Assembly: GCF_022133705.1 (NCBI RefSeq)
Contig: NZ_JAKNHJ010000004.1
Span: 81,939 to 145,938 of the forward strand
Reading direction: 5' to 3'
Source of the DNA: Varibaculum cambriense
GTDB taxonomy: Bacteria; Actinomycetota; Actinomycetes; Actinomycetales; Actinomycetaceae
DNA length: 64,000 nucleotides
A program made the translations under genes and the position numbers. This document shows positions 52,766-62,275 of the stretch, piece by piece. The first letter of the stretch is position 1; every line of letters begins with the position of its first letter. The notes under the pieces were generated by a model, which had not been told where the DNA came from, ran no database searches, and saw nothing but the letters and a program-made list of their open reading frames with translations.

Positions 52766-53107
52766 CTAAATCGCCTGCATAGCAGCTACCGCGTTAACTT
52801 TGCTGTGGCTGCCGGCACGCAATAGGTCAATAGGACGCTGCCCATCCAATAGGGGTTGAGCCGCCAGGACCCACTCGGTTGCCTCTTGAACAGTAAAGCC
52901 GCCGTCTAACAAAGTGAGCATGGTTCCTGGCAGACGTTCCACGAGAGTCCACCCCTCGGGGGTCTCCAGGAGCGACTCCACTACCACCTGCAATTTTCCT
53001 TGCTCATCCGGGAGGGCGAGCAAACGATGCTCATTGAGGAGCCGGTGCGCACGGGTAACTTTTACCCCCAGGCGCTCGGCGGCTTGCGCGAAACTAATCG
53101 TATCCAT
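52766..53107 (-). CDS. Rv2175c-like winged-helix DNA-binding protein
   Basis: 113 residues. An N-terminal HTH (FAQAAERLGVKVTRAHRLL) is followed by a compact C-terminal domain (FTVQEATEWVLAAQPLLDG). The mycobacterial homologue Rv2175c binds DNA and is a substrate of PknL, whose gene is adjacent and divergent here as well. It lies between two plus-strand genes and has 10 bases to the end of the prenyl synthase. Threonines in the N-terminal arm are possible phosphorylation sites. Confidence 0.85.
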   Translation of the reverse strand: MDTISFAQAAERLGVKVTRAHRLLNEHRLLALPDEQGKLQVVVESLLETPEGWTLVERLPGTMLTLLDGGFTVQEATEWVLAAQPLLDGQRPIDLLRAGSHSKVNAVAAMQAI

Positions 53108-53191
53108 GCTCTTAGCCTATCCGAGAAGGCAAGCCGGCTCCTATCCGCGCCGCTTACCGGTAAAAGCGTCGCTGCCCGCTAGGATTGCCTT

Positions 53192-55303
53192 ATGAGAAAC
53201 GATCCGGAAGCCAGCTCTCACGCTAGCGAGACCCCACAGGATTCGTCTATCTCCCGTGCAGAGGGCGAGACCACAAGCCAGATTCCGGAAATAAGCCACA
53301 GCGGCACAGACGAAGACCATATGTTAAAACGCCTGATCGATGGGCGCTATCGGATAGTGAAAATTATTGATACCGGCGGGATGGCTAGCGTTTACCGGGC
53401 TCACGATGAACGCTTAGGGCGAGATGTGGCGTTAAAAATGATGCACCCGCACTTAGCGAATACTGCCTCCCTGGTGGAACGGTTTGAAGCGGAAGCTAGG
53501 TCGGCGGCTCGCCTCATGCATCCGGCGATTGTGCAGATTTTTGATCAGGGAACTTGGCGGCGCCGCCCCTACCTGGTGATGGAGTTTATTAATGGCTCCA
53601 ACTTACGTCAACTACTAACTAAAGAGGGCACCTTACCGCTAGGGCGCGCCCTAGAAATCACAGAACAAGTGCTACAGGCACTGCAAGCAGCCCACGAAAT
53701 GCAGATTATTCATCGGGATATTAAACCGGAGAACATTCTGCTGACTCCTTCCGGGCAGGTAAAAGTGGCAGATTTTGGGCTCGCCCACGCGGTTAACCAA
53801 GCCACCGGCACCACTACCGGATCGGTGATGGGAACGGTCACCTACCTGGCGCCAGAACTTATCTCTGAAACTACTTCAGATGCCCGCTGCGACGTGTATT
53901 CAGTGGGAATCATGACCTATGAACTGATTAGCGGACTGCCCCCCTTCCAAGGCGATACTGCGATTCGGACTGCCTGGCAACACGTGAGCGAGGACGTACC
54001 GCCGCTGTCAGCGACGGTAACTTGGATTCCTAGCGAAGTTGATGATCTAATAGCGGCGCTGACCGCGCGCAACGCTAAGGATCGCCCTGTTGACGCGGGA
54101 GCTGCCCTGCAGCTGGTTAAGGCGGTTATAGATTGTCTTAGCCCCGAGTTGCAAGGGCGCCGCGCTGAGCGCCCCGCGAGTGCGACTTCAGAACAAGAAA
54201 CTGAACGTACCCCGCTAGGAAAAGGGGGCACTGCCCGGCTACCGGTCTTGCCGGTGGCTTCTCCGCAACTTCCGGCGGCTCCGATTCGCCCTGCCCACCT
54301 AGACTCACCCGCAGATACTTCTTCCGCGCCGGCTCCCTCTGATCCGGAAGAATCACTAACCGTGGTCGAAACCGCGCCAGCTCCCTCAACCCCTAAGGAT
54401 CCTACTGGGCGGAGTAAGAAGAAACGTTGGATAGCAGCAGTTATCACCGGGGTTTTAGTGATCGCCGCGGCCTTAGCTGGCTGGTATTTCACTTTGGGAC
54501 CGGGAGGGCGCGTAGCGGTGCCTAACGTGGCAGGCAAAACCGCGGTTCAAGCGCGGGAGGTGCTGGTAAAAGCCCAGTTTAAAGTGAACACCCAGCGGGA
54601 ATATTCCGACACTGTCGCTGCCGGTAAGGCTACGCGCACCAACCCTAAGGCCGGCCAAAAAGCCAAGAAGAATTCGCAGGTAGACCTGTATATTTCTCGG
54701 GGTATTGAATATGTGAAGGTGCCGGATCTTGCGGGCAAGGAGGGAGCTGAAGCGGGGAAGCTTCTCAAAGCGGCAAAGCTAAAGATCGCTGAAAGTAGCG
54801 AAGAGTATTCCGATGAAGTAGAGAAAGGGAAAATCATTGCTACCGCCCCGGAGACAGGCACCAGCCTCCGCCACCATAGCGGGGTGAAGGTAATCGTTTC
54901 CAAAGGTAAAGAGCCGATCACGCTCCCAGATTTCGCAGGCAAGAGCGAAGAAGAAGTCACGAAAACCTTAAGTGACCTCAAATTGAAGCTGGAGAAAACT
55001 ACCGAGTTTTCGGATTCGGTTCCGCGCGGGCAAATCATCGGGCAAGAACCGGCAGCGGGAACTACCGTGTACCATGGCGACCAGGTAAAAGTCCGGGTTT
55101 CACAAGGACCTGAAATGGTTGAGGTACCTAACGTGACCGCGCTTAATATGGGACAAGCCAAAAAGAAATTAACCGATCTCGGGTTCCAGGTACAGGTGCA
55201 AAAACAGTTGCTGGGGATTGCTCCCAACCGGGTTTATTCTCAATCCCCCGGTGGGGGCACCAAACTAAAACACGGCTCCACGGTTACTTTGACCTACGTT
55301 TAA
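53192..55303 (+). CDS. pknL: Serine/threonine protein kinase with PASTA domains (PknL-like)
   Basis: 703 residues. The kinase domain runs from about 50 to 310: DGRYRIVKIIDTGGMASVYR (P-loop), VALKMMH (catalytic Lys), IIHRDIKPENILL, DFGLAHA and GTVTYLAPE. A Pro/Ser/Ala-rich linker leads to one membrane helix (about 408-430), then four extracellular PASTA repeats, which bind peptidoglycan or lipid II fragments. M. tuberculosis PknL lacks PASTA; the corynebacterial PknL has them. Probable substrate: the adjacent Rv2175c-like protein. It may also control the MurJ and division genes, which is speculation. Confidence 0.93.
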   Translation: MRNDPEASSHASETPQDSSISRAEGETTSQIPEISHSGTDEDHMLKRLIDGRYRIVKIIDTGGMASVYRAHDERLGRDVALKMMHPHLANTASLVERFEAEARSAARLMHPAIVQIFDQGTWRRRPYLVMEFINGSNLRQLLTKEGTLPLGRALEITEQVLQALQAAHEMQIIHRDIKPENILLTPSGQVKVADFGLAHAVNQATGTTTGSVMGTVTYLAPELISETTSDARCDVYSVGIMTYELISGLPPFQGDTAIRTAWQHVSEDVPPLSATVTWIPSEVDDLIAALTARNAKDRPVDAGAALQLVKAVIDCLSPELQGRRAERPASATSEQETERTPLGKGGTARLPVLPVASPQLPAAPIRPAHLDSPADTSSAPAPSDPEESLTVVETAPAPSTPKDPTGRSKKKRWIAAVITGVLVIAAALAGWYFTLGPGGRVAVPNVAGKTAVQAREVLVKAQFKVNTQREYSDTVAAGKATRTNPKAGQKAKKNSQVDLYISRGIEYVKVPDLAGKEGAEAGKLLKAAKLKIAESSEEYSDEVEKGKIIATAPETGTSLRHHSGVKVIVSKGKEPITLPDFAGKSEEEVTKTLSDLKLKLEKTTEFSDSVPRGQIIGQEPAAGTTVYHGDQVKVRVSQGPEMVEVPNVTALNMGQAKKKLTDLGFQVQVQKQLLGIAPNRVYSQSPGGGTKLKHGSTVTLTYV

Positions 55304-55376
55304 GCCGACCTTGCCCGAGGACGCCCTAGCGAGAGGAAGCGGTTGGGAGACACGTGCGGGCGCGAACCCGGCGGTC

Positions 55377-56783
55377 TTATACCGTGTATCCCCAGGGCTC
55401 TAACGGCGCGCGCAGGGGATTCCCTAAAGTGTCGTGGCGTTTTTGTAGCATTTCTGCCACTTGGAATGCCAGTTCCAGCGATTGCTGGTGATTAAGCCGG
55501 GGGTCTACCAGGGTTTCGTAGCGATTCTTCAAAGAATCCTCGGTCAGGTGTTCGCTGCCTCCGATCACTTCGGTAACGTCATCTCCGGTCAGCTCCACGT
55601 GGATTCCGCCCGGGATCGTACCCGCTTCTTGATGTGCGGTAAAGAAATTAGCTACTTCTTGCAGAATCTGTTCAAAACTTCGAGTTTTATAGCCAGAAGA
55701 GGAGCTAATAGTGTTGCCATGCATGGGATCACACATCCAGGTAACCGGACGTCCGTCACGCATTTGTGCCTCTAAAAGTGCGGGTAATGCCGACTCTAAT
55801 TCGTGCGAACCCATGCGAGAGATAAAGGAAAGGCGCCCTGGTTCACCGTTGGGATTGAGTTTATCTTGCAGACGCACTAAATCATCTCCACTGACGTTGG
55901 GGCCGATTTTTACCCCGATCGGATTGGCGACTTGCGATAGTTGCTCCACATGAGCCCCATCTATCTGGCGGGTACGCTCCCCGATCCAAAGGAAATGCGC
56001 TGAAGTGTCATACAGTTCGCCAGTACGCGAATCTACCCGGGTCATCGCTTGTTCGTATTCTAAAAGCAAAGATTCGTGGGCACTATAAAAATCTACGGTA
56101 CGCAGCTCATCGGCGTTGACACCTGCGGCATCCATAAAAGAAATTGCTCGGTCAATATCAGAGGCTAGCGCGTCAAAGCGTTTATAGGCTGGGTTAGAGA
56201 TAAAACCCCGGTTCCATTCATGAACTCGATGCAGGTCGGCATAACCACCTTGGGTAAATGCCCTAATCAAGTTCAGAGTAGTTCCCGAACGCGTATAGGT
56301 ATCTAGCAGGCGTGCCGGGTCTGGCGTGCGTGCCTCGGGGGTGAACTCAAAGGAGTTAACCGCATCCCCGCGGTAGGACGGCAGGGTTACTCCGTCGCGG
56401 GTTTCGGTATCGCTAGAGCGAGGTTTGGCGTATTGACCAGCCATTCTCCCCATTTTTACGATCGGCAAGGATGCTCCGTAGGTGAGCACGATCGCCATTT
56501 GCAAAATGGTTTGGATTTTCAGCCGGACTCGATTCGCGGTTGATTCGGCGAAAGTTTCCGCGCAGTCCCCACCGGTAAGTACAAAAGCTTTGCCCCGGCT
56601 GGCTTGCCCGAGCAGTTCTTTCAGAGCGTCTACCTCGCCCGCAAACACCAAAGGAGGACGAGTACACAGGTCAGCCAATTTTTCTTGCAGCTGTTCCTGG
56701 TCTGGGTAGTTGGGCTGTTGGTTTGCCGGGCAATCCCGCCATGAATTCAGAGCTCTAGTTGTTTTCTCGTCCACGAAATCCAC
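55377..56783 (-). CDS. aroG: Class II DAHP synthase (3-deoxy-D-arabino-heptulosonate-7-phosphate synthase)
   Basis: 468 residues, the first enzyme of aromatic amino acid biosynthesis. Class II (plant/mycobacterial type) signatures: LTGGDCAETFAESTANRVR, KMGRMAGQYAKPRS, LWIGERTRQIDGAHVE and VTWMCDPMHGNT. The start is a GTG at 56783; a second GTG four codons later has a better ribosome site (AGGGTGG). It stands beside pknL as in M. tuberculosis (Rv2178c). Confidence 0.95.
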   Translation of the reverse strand: MDFVDEKTTRALNSWRDCPANQQPNYPDQEQLQEKLADLCTRPPLVFAGEVDALKELLGQASRGKAFVLTGGDCAETFAESTANRVRLKIQTILQMAIVLTYGASLPIVKMGRMAGQYAKPRSSDTETRDGVTLPSYRGDAVNSFEFTPEARTPDPARLLDTYTRSGTTLNLIRAFTQGGYADLHRVHEWNRGFISNPAYKRFDALASDIDRAISFMDAAGVNADELRTVDFYSAHESLLLEYEQAMTRVDSRTGELYDTSAHFLWIGERTRQIDGAHVEQLSQVANPIGVKIGPNVSGDDLVRLQDKLNPNGEPGRLSFISRMGSHELESALPALLEAQMRDGRPVTWMCDPMHGNTISSSSGYKTRSFEQILQEVANFFTAHQEAGTIPGGIHVELTGDDVTEVIGGSEHLTEDSLKNRYETLVDPRLNHQQSLELAFQVAEMLQKRHDTLGNPLRAPLEPWGYTV

Positions 56784-56939
56784 CCTAGTAAGTTTTAGAT
56801 TTTAAGACGAATAAGTCCGTAAACCGAACTTATTCCCCCAGGGAAGTGTATTCCCTAGTTTTTGTTGTTTCCTGCCCGTTATGGCAGTCGGTGCTCAGTT
56901 AATAGTGGTTACCCGCCAGCTAAATCTGTCACCAAAAAC

Positions 56940-56981
56940 TTCTTTGGCTCTCGCTGCTGGCCAGCAGCGAGAGCCAAAGAA
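56940..56981 (-). terminator. 42-bp perfect palindrome, terminator of the phosphofructokinase gene
   Basis: The 21 bases at 56940-56960 are the exact reverse complement of 56961-56981 (centre CTGCTGGCCAGCAG). On the minus strand the hairpin is followed by GTTTTTGG. It lies about 70 bases beyond the stop of the gene at 57052. The rest of the gap 56784-57051 holds no gene that I can see. Confidence 0.85.
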
Positions 56982-57051
56982 TTTAAAGCACCAGAACTAG
57001 CAGTGCCAACTCGCTTTAAAAGTCAAGTGAGCTAATAACACTAACTAAACC

Positions 57052-58263
57052 TTAGGCAGGACGTACTTCCTGCCCGATTTCCTTCATCATTTCCTGGAAC
57101 CAGGAGGCAGTAATATCGAAGGCTTTACCGCCCTTGATCCGCGAGAAGGCAATCGAGCTCAAAACATCACCGTTCTCTTCATCATGACCAATCAAGCCCG
57201 GTTTACCCTCTAGGGCACACTGCACCGCGTAATCGGTCATCGACTTGATCAGGCGCAAATCTTCTGCGCCCGCCGCGGAAGCGCGCGAGAAGTAACCCGA
57301 TTTTTGCACCATAACCTTTTCCGCTCCAATCCGCTCGGCAAATTGGCGAGCGAACCACTGACCGGGGTTAATCTTGTCTAGCTGTACGTGTCCGAAGGGA
57401 TCACGCGGAACTGTCTCACCTGCCTGTTCCATCTGCTCCACGATTTCGCTTACCCCAGCGCCCTCAGATAGGAAGATGTTTACGTTACCAACCTCATCCA
57501 TTACTTTGCGTAGCCGGGTAGCCTCGCCCTCGATATCAATATGAGCCTCAGGCACAAAAATGGCGTGAATATCGCGTGATTCGCGAGTGAGCCCCATAGA
57601 GGGCAGCCATTCTTTCTTGTCTAGCAGCTTGCGGTAAGAACGAGCAGTAGCAGCCGTCAAATAACCACAATTACGACCCATTACTTCGTGAATAATCAGT
57701 TCCCGCGGGTTGGACTGGCATTCCCCGATTACGTGCTCAGCAAATAACGCTCCGTTATCGGCAGCGGTCCAAGCACCCAGGGATTGACGGATCGGGATGA
57801 TGTCGTTATCAATAGTCTTCGGCAGACCGACCACGGTCAACTCGTAGTCGTGTTCATGCAGATACTGCGCCAAATCTGCGGCGGTGGTGTTAGTGTCATC
57901 CCCACCGATCGTGTGCAGCACATCTACCCCATCCTCTACCAGGCGATTAGCTGCGAATTCCAAGGGATTAACTCCCTCTTTAACCAGACCACGCTTGACC
58001 AGATCCTCAGTATTAGTGAGTTTTACCCGCGAGTTACCAATCGGGGAACCACCATATTGATGCAACAGACCAGCATTTTTACGTGCGTATTCGTCTACCA
58101 CAATGAAGTTCTTAGACAGTAGCCCGTGATAGCCATGCTTATAGGCAATGATTTCAACTTCCGGGGCCAGCTCGGTATAACGTTCGATCAACCCACCAAC
58201 CGCTGATGAGAGACAGGGCGCGAATCCGCCCGCAGTTAGCAGTGCCACACGTTTAATCGTCAT
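57052..58263 (-). CDS. pfp: 6-phosphofructokinase, pyrophosphate-dependent type
   Basis: 403 residues. IGGDDTNTTAADLA near residue 118 has the second Asp (GGDD) that marks PPi-dependent enzymes, in place of the Gly of ATP-PFKs; PKTIDNDI near 150 is also the PPi-type form. MGRNCGYLTAATA and GYFSRASAAGAEDLRL follow. The enzyme phosphorylates fructose 6-phosphate reversibly with pyrophosphate in glycolysis. Actinomyces-type bacteria are known for PPi-PFK. It stands alone with its own terminator. Confidence 0.93.
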   Translation of the reverse strand: MTIKRVALLTAGGFAPCLSSAVGGLIERYTELAPEVEIIAYKHGYHGLLSKNFIVVDEYARKNAGLLHQYGGSPIGNSRVKLTNTEDLVKRGLVKEGVNPLEFAANRLVEDGVDVLHTIGGDDTNTTAADLAQYLHEHDYELTVVGLPKTIDNDIIPIRQSLGAWTAADNGALFAEHVIGECQSNPRELIIHEVMGRNCGYLTAATARSYRKLLDKKEWLPSMGLTRESRDIHAIFVPEAHIDIEGEATRLRKVMDEVGNVNIFLSEGAGVSEIVEQMEQAGETVPRDPFGHVQLDKINPGQWFARQFAERIGAEKVMVQKSGYFSRASAAGAEDLRLIKSMTDYAVQCALEGKPGLIGHDEENGDVLSSIAFSRIKGGKAFDITASWFQEMMKEIGQEVRPA

Positions 58264-58489
58264 ATTTCCTCCAAAAGAGTTGTTTGGCCATTATCGGCTC
58301 CGTCAGCTAATAGTCTAGTCGATAAGGCGCACCCGGCTCTAGGACGCAAAGCGCTTCACTCATTTGAGCATGAAAAGAGGCAGGGCGCGTCAGATTAGGT
58401 GGCACCCGTAAACCGCTAGTAGTTCTCCAACTGGGGACGAAGCTAGCTACGCTTTTGTTAAAACTGCTTCTTTTGAGCGCTGAAACTGT

Positions 58490-59314
58490 TTACTGATCCG
58501 CGGCGGGGGCAGAGTCGGTTTTATCCTCTTCTGATGCGTTATCTTCCGGTGGCTCTGGCACCTCGGTTTGGGGAGCCTGCCGACCCCCGGGAGCCTGCAC
58601 CTTCGATTCGGTGGACACAGCGTCCTCATCATCCTTCTTGGAAGCGAGCGCCTTTTTCACATCAGCAGCATACAGATCCACGTATTCTTGCCCCGATAGG
58701 CTCATCAAGGAATACATAATCTCGTCAGTAATTGCCCGCAACACATAACGGTCATCTTCCATACCCTGATAGCGAGAAAAGTCCAGAGGATCACCGATAA
58801 CTACCCCGATGCGATGTAGACGCGGAATCCGAGTACCAATCGGCTGAGCAATATTAGTTCCAATCATGGCCACCGGAATCACCGGTGCACCCGAGCGTAG
58901 CGACAGCCGCGCCACCCCGGTTTTACCGCGATAAAGCCGGCCATCGGGGCTGCGGGTACCCTCCGGATAGATCCCAAACAGTTCCCCGGATTGTAAGCGC
59001 GCTAATCCTTTTTGCAGGGCGGCCTGGGATTTCTTCCCCCCGGAACGGTCAATAGGGATCGTGCCCACCTGAGTCATAAACCACTTCACAAAGGCACCTT
59101 TTAGACCTTTACCGGTGAAATAGTCGGCTTTGCCCACGAAAACTACTTCGCGGTCAATCATGAGCGGTAAAAAGAAAGAATCAATCACCGCAAGATGATT
59201 CGAGGCCAGAATCGCCGCCCCGGTCTCGGGAATATTCTCGGCTCCTTTGATCCAGGGGCGGTAAAGAACCTTTAGAATCGGCCCCAGGATTACTTTCAGC
59301 ATCCGGTAAAACAC
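58490..59314 (-). CDS. 1-acyl-sn-glycerol-3-phosphate acyltransferase (PlsC family)
   Basis: 274 residues. The HX4D motif is NHLAVID near residue 40, with FVGKADYFTGKGLKGAFVKW, then the FPEGTR-like YPEGTRSPDGRLYRGKTG and VPVAMIGTN. It makes phosphatidic acid from lysophosphatidate at the inner membrane. The last 60 residues are acidic, Ser/Pro-rich and probably disordered. GTG start at 59314 with AAGGAAG upstream. Confidence 0.9.
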   Translation of the reverse strand: MFYRMLKVILGPILKVLYRPWIKGAENIPETGAAILASNHLAVIDSFFLPLMIDREVVFVGKADYFTGKGLKGAFVKWFMTQVGTIPIDRSGGKKSQAALQKGLARLQSGELFGIYPEGTRSPDGRLYRGKTGVARLSLRSGAPVIPVAMIGTNIAQPIGTRIPRLHRIGVVIGDPLDFSRYQGMEDDRYVLRAITDEIMYSLMSLSGQEYVDLYAADVKKALASKKDDEDAVSTESKVQAPGGRQAPQTEVPEPPEDNASEEDKTDSAPAADQ

Positions 59315-59376
59315 GTAAGCTTCCTTCCCGCCCGGGCTAACTAGCCGATCCCTAAAGACCGACTAGACTAACGACT

Positions 59377-59778
59377 ATGAAACTCCCCAAGAAGTGGGGG
59401 GCGCACCGCCGCCGCAACCCAAGTCAACGTCGCGTAGATGATGAATTTTTGGATATTACATCTAGGTTAGATGATACCGGTATTTTCGCGCCTGGACCGC
59501 GAGATTACGAATTAGCTGAGCCAAATGACCAGTTTCAACCCCCGAAGCTGCCTGCCAACCCCCGCCTACGCGGCGGGGTGCGCCTCTTAGTGATCACCGT
59601 CATAGTGTTGATAGCCTGGGTAGCCACCTATATCGCGGGAGTTGACCTACCAGGTTGGCTCCACGCCCTCGGATTCTTAGATTTAACTTTATTTTGCGGC
59701 TTGCTGATATATCTGCGCCCCAAAGGACGCAGCGCTTTAACCAACAAATGGGATGACGATGATGGGGCGAGGGTGTGA
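59377..59778 (+). CDS. Small membrane protein with two transmembrane segments, unknown function
   Basis: 133 residues. A basic N-terminus (KKWGAHRRRNPSQRRVDD) and an acidic middle precede two hydrophobic segments, LLVITVIVLIAWVATYI (about 70-88) and WLHALGFLDLTLFCGLLIYL (about 95-114), then a short acidic tail. The TGA overlaps the start of the exonuclease gene (GTGA), so the two are coupled. I do not recognise a family; homologues in this position are common in Actinobacteria as far as I recall. Confidence 0.7.
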   Translation: MKLPKKWGAHRRRNPSQRRVDDEFLDITSRLDDTGIFAPGPRDYELAEPNDQFQPPKLPANPRLRGGVRLLVITVIVLIAWVATYIAGVDLPGWLHALGFLDLTLFCGLLIYLRPKGRSALTNKWDDDDGARV

Positions 59779-61586
59779 ACCCCCAGTTCTTCGATCCTCC
59801 CTCCCGGGCGCTACGGAAACACTTAAGCACCTTGGTTCCTACCTGCGGCGAGATTGCCCCGCAAGGAGAGTTTTCACAATTAGGAACCCCTTTATCGGAT
59901 TGCTGTTTTCTAGTAGTGGATCTAGAAACCACCGGCATGGGGGCAGGCGCTGAAATCACCGAAATAGCTGCGGCGCGTTACTATCAGCGGCGCCTATGCG
60001 GAACTTTTCGTTCGCTAGTGCAAACCCGTCGTCCGATTCCTCCCAAAATCGTGGCGCTGACCGGGATCACCAACTCAATGGTGCTTGCCGCCGACCCGCT
60101 AGAAGAGGTTTTTTCGCGTTTCCTGGCATTTTGGAGGGCGGATCACCCCGACTCTCCCCCGGTAAACGCCCTGGTGGCGCATAACGCGAGTTTCGATACC
60201 GGATTCTTGCGCCGCGCTGCTGAGCAGTTAGACGATCCCCTTCCAGATGCCCTCACCGTCGACACCTTGGCTATTGCCCGACTACTCCTGCCGCGTCCCT
60301 TCGTCGCCAATCACCGCCTAGCTACTCTCGCCAGCTATTTTGGAGCCGATAAACCCACCCACCGTGCCCTAGACGATGTGCTCGCCACCGTGACCGTACT
60401 GCAAGGGCTACTAGATCTGGGAGCAGGAGCCGGGCTTACCCACACCCAGGATTTTCGAGTTTTACAAAAAGTCCCCCGGCAGATCCGGGCAAAACGGGTG
60501 CTGGGAGCCGACCTGCCTGCGCGTCCGGGAGTCTATATTTTTGAGGACGCCGAGAGAAAACCGCTCTACGTAGGCTCGGCTTCCAATCTGCGAACGCGAG
60601 TAGGCAGTTACACCACTCTCAGCGAAAAACGCCGGCAGATGCGGGAGATGCTTGCCGCCGCTCGCCATATTCAACATATTTGTTTTCCCCACGTCCTCTT
60701 GGCGCGCCTAAAAGAACTAGAGCTGATCGCCCGGCTTAACCCTCCTTTCAACCGTGCCAGCACCCGCCCGGATAAATACTGGTTACTGGAACTAACTTAT
60801 GAAGATTTTCCGCGCCTGAAACTCTCCAAACGGGTAGAGCGAAAAAATGCCTCCCGAACCTTCGGACCTTTCACTACCCGAAAAAGCGTCGAAAGAGTCC
60901 GCCGGGTACTGTCGCAGCAATGGAATCTGCGCACCTGTACCCAGGTGATTTCTCCGGGTGATCCTGCGAATTCCTGCTATTTAGAACAGTTGGGAACCTG
61001 CCGTGCTCCCTGCCGGGTGCAAAGACAAGAAAGCTACCGTCAACACTGCCAGCTGATTGCCACCAATAGAGCCAAAGCTGAGCAAGAGGCGGTAACTAGC
61101 TTGCTAGAAAAAGTTCAGGACTTAGCGGACAGGCAAGAATTCGAGCAAGCCGCCGTAGTTCGCGAACAACTTTCCGCCCTGTTGCGGGCAGAAGCCGAAC
61201 GAGAACTACTATCCCCGCTACTGGCGGCGGAAAAACTTATTTTTGCCCTGCCGGCGTCCTCTGGCGGCTGGGTTTACCTCGCCCTCGCCTATGGAAAAAT
61301 AGTAGGAACTGCTTTTACCTGTGCCAATGCTCCAAAAATTGCGGTAGAGAAAACTGTTGCTACTTTGGCGGAAATTTTCCCGGTTACTGCCCCGCGCTTC
61401 CTCGCCCAAGGGATCCTCTGGGAACAGCTGCATATTTTAGCGCAGCAGCTTTACCAGCCCGGGACCCGAATTGTACAAATATCGGATTCCGCGGAACTGG
61501 TATGCCCGGTGTCGGGAATGCTAGCCCGCACTCAGCTGCGACAAAAACTAGCGCAAGCCCAAAAACCGTTTTCTTTCCGGCGCTAA
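59775..61586 (+). CDS. DEDDh exonuclease fused to UvrC-like GIY-YIG domain (Rv2191-like)
   Basis: 603 residues. The N-terminal half is a DnaQ-like 3'-5' exonuclease: VVDLETTGMGAGAEITEIAA (ExoI), NALVAHNASFDTGFL (ExoII) and THRALDDVLATV (ExoIII with His). The C-terminal half starts LPARPGVYIFEDAERKPLYV, the GIY-YIG nuclease of UvrC/Cho, with later cysteines (CYLEQLGTCRAPC). The UvrC RNase H-like and HhH domains are absent. It would cut and resect damaged DNA; biochemical function in Actinobacteria is not settled. GTG start. Confidence 0.9.
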   Translation: MNPQFFDPPSRALRKHLSTLVPTCGEIAPQGEFSQLGTPLSDCCFLVVDLETTGMGAGAEITEIAAARYYQRRLCGTFRSLVQTRRPIPPKIVALTGITNSMVLAADPLEEVFSRFLAFWRADHPDSPPVNALVAHNASFDTGFLRRAAEQLDDPLPDALTVDTLAIARLLLPRPFVANHRLATLASYFGADKPTHRALDDVLATVTVLQGLLDLGAGAGLTHTQDFRVLQKVPRQIRAKRVLGADLPARPGVYIFEDAERKPLYVGSASNLRTRVGSYTTLSEKRRQMREMLAAARHIQHICFPHVLLARLKELELIARLNPPFNRASTRPDKYWLLELTYEDFPRLKLSKRVERKNASRTFGPFTTRKSVERVRRVLSQQWNLRTCTQVISPGDPANSCYLEQLGTCRAPCRVQRQESYRQHCQLIATNRAKAEQEAVTSLLEKVQDLADRQEFEQAAVVREQLSALLRAEAERELLSPLLAAEKLIFALPASSGGWVYLALAYGKIVGTAFTCANAPKIAVEKTVATLAEIFPVTAPRFLAQGILWEQLHILAQQLYQPGTRIVQISDSAELVCPVSGMLARTQLRQKLAQAQKPFSFRR

Positions 61587-61627
61587 AGCTATGCGGGAAA
61601 CTATTTATTACTAGCTGTCCAGCTTGC

Positions 61628-62014
61628 TTAACGCAGCGCCGCAGCGACAGCTTCTTGCAGCTTAAGTGGGGTCAGGGGACGCTCAACTGATTTGGCGCCT
61701 GCCCAACCTACCAGCCATTCGTCTTGCTGGCGAGCAGTCAAAACCAAGATAGGGGGAAGATCATTTTCCTCCTCATGCAGGGTTTTCGCGACCGAAATAC
61801 CTGAGATCTTAGTAGCTTCCCCGTCCAGGATTAGCAGATCATAGCGATTGTTATGCACTTTATCTCGCGTAATAGTAGCGGTAGCGGTCTCATCCCAAGT
61901 TATTTTTGGTAGATCCGCGGCCGGCTTGATTCCCACGGAATTGATTACTTGCTGCCGCACCTCACGGTCATCGCTATATAACAAAATCTGCAGATTATTT
62001 TCCGCTTCCGCCAT
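61628..62014 (-). CDS. Stand-alone receiver-like domain protein
   Basis: 128 residues with a response-regulator receiver fold: LLYSDD (acidic pair), YDLLILDGEAT (phosphoryl-acceptor Asp), ILVLTARQQD (conserved Thr) and VERPLTP. The usual Lys before Pro in the last motif is replaced by Arg (ERP), so phosphorylation-linked switching may be lost. There is no output domain. It is convergent with the exonuclease gene and its partner kinase is not in the window. Confidence 0.7.
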   Translation of the reverse strand: MAEAENNLQILLYSDDREVRQQVINSVGIKPAADLPKITWDETATATITRDKVHNNRYDLLILDGEATKISGISVAKTLHEEENDLPPILVLTARQQDEWLVGWAGAKSVERPLTPLKLQEAVAAALR

Positions 62015-62197
62015 GTTCGTCTTCCTTAAGTAAACACTTGCAAGTACTTTTGGCTCTCATTGTAACCGACTATTACGCTCTTGCGGACTTAGAGCATGAA
62101 TAGGACGCCATTTGGGGAAAATCCCCAGCAATGCGCCACCTGAAAATCGGTTTTAAGCTGCCAGCTTATTTCCTGGGGCTGCAATTATAGGACTTAG

Positions 62198-62212
62198 CAC
62201 CTAAACTAGGTG
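62198..62212. promoter_or_regulatory. Short inverted repeat in the sodA leader, possible operator
   Basis: CACCTA-AAC-TAGGTG is a perfect 6-bp inverted repeat with 3-bp spacer, 64 bases before the sodA start. Two more small palindromes lie upstream: TGGGGA-AAA-TCCCCA (62113-62127) and AAGCTGCCAGCTT (62155-62167). A metal- or redox-dependent regulator is plausible; no clear DtxR-type box was found. Confidence 0.35.
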
Positions 62213-62275
62213 GGGACAGCGCCCAGCCGGAGGGAGGCTAGGCGGACCCGAAAACTACAAAGGAGATCCATTTTT

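Noticed and set aside
62185-62215. DtxR/MntR-type box upstream of sodA
   Set aside because: CACCTAAACTAGGTG is symmetrical but does not fit the TTAGGnnnnnnCCTAA-like pattern well enough; kept only as an unspecific inverted repeat.
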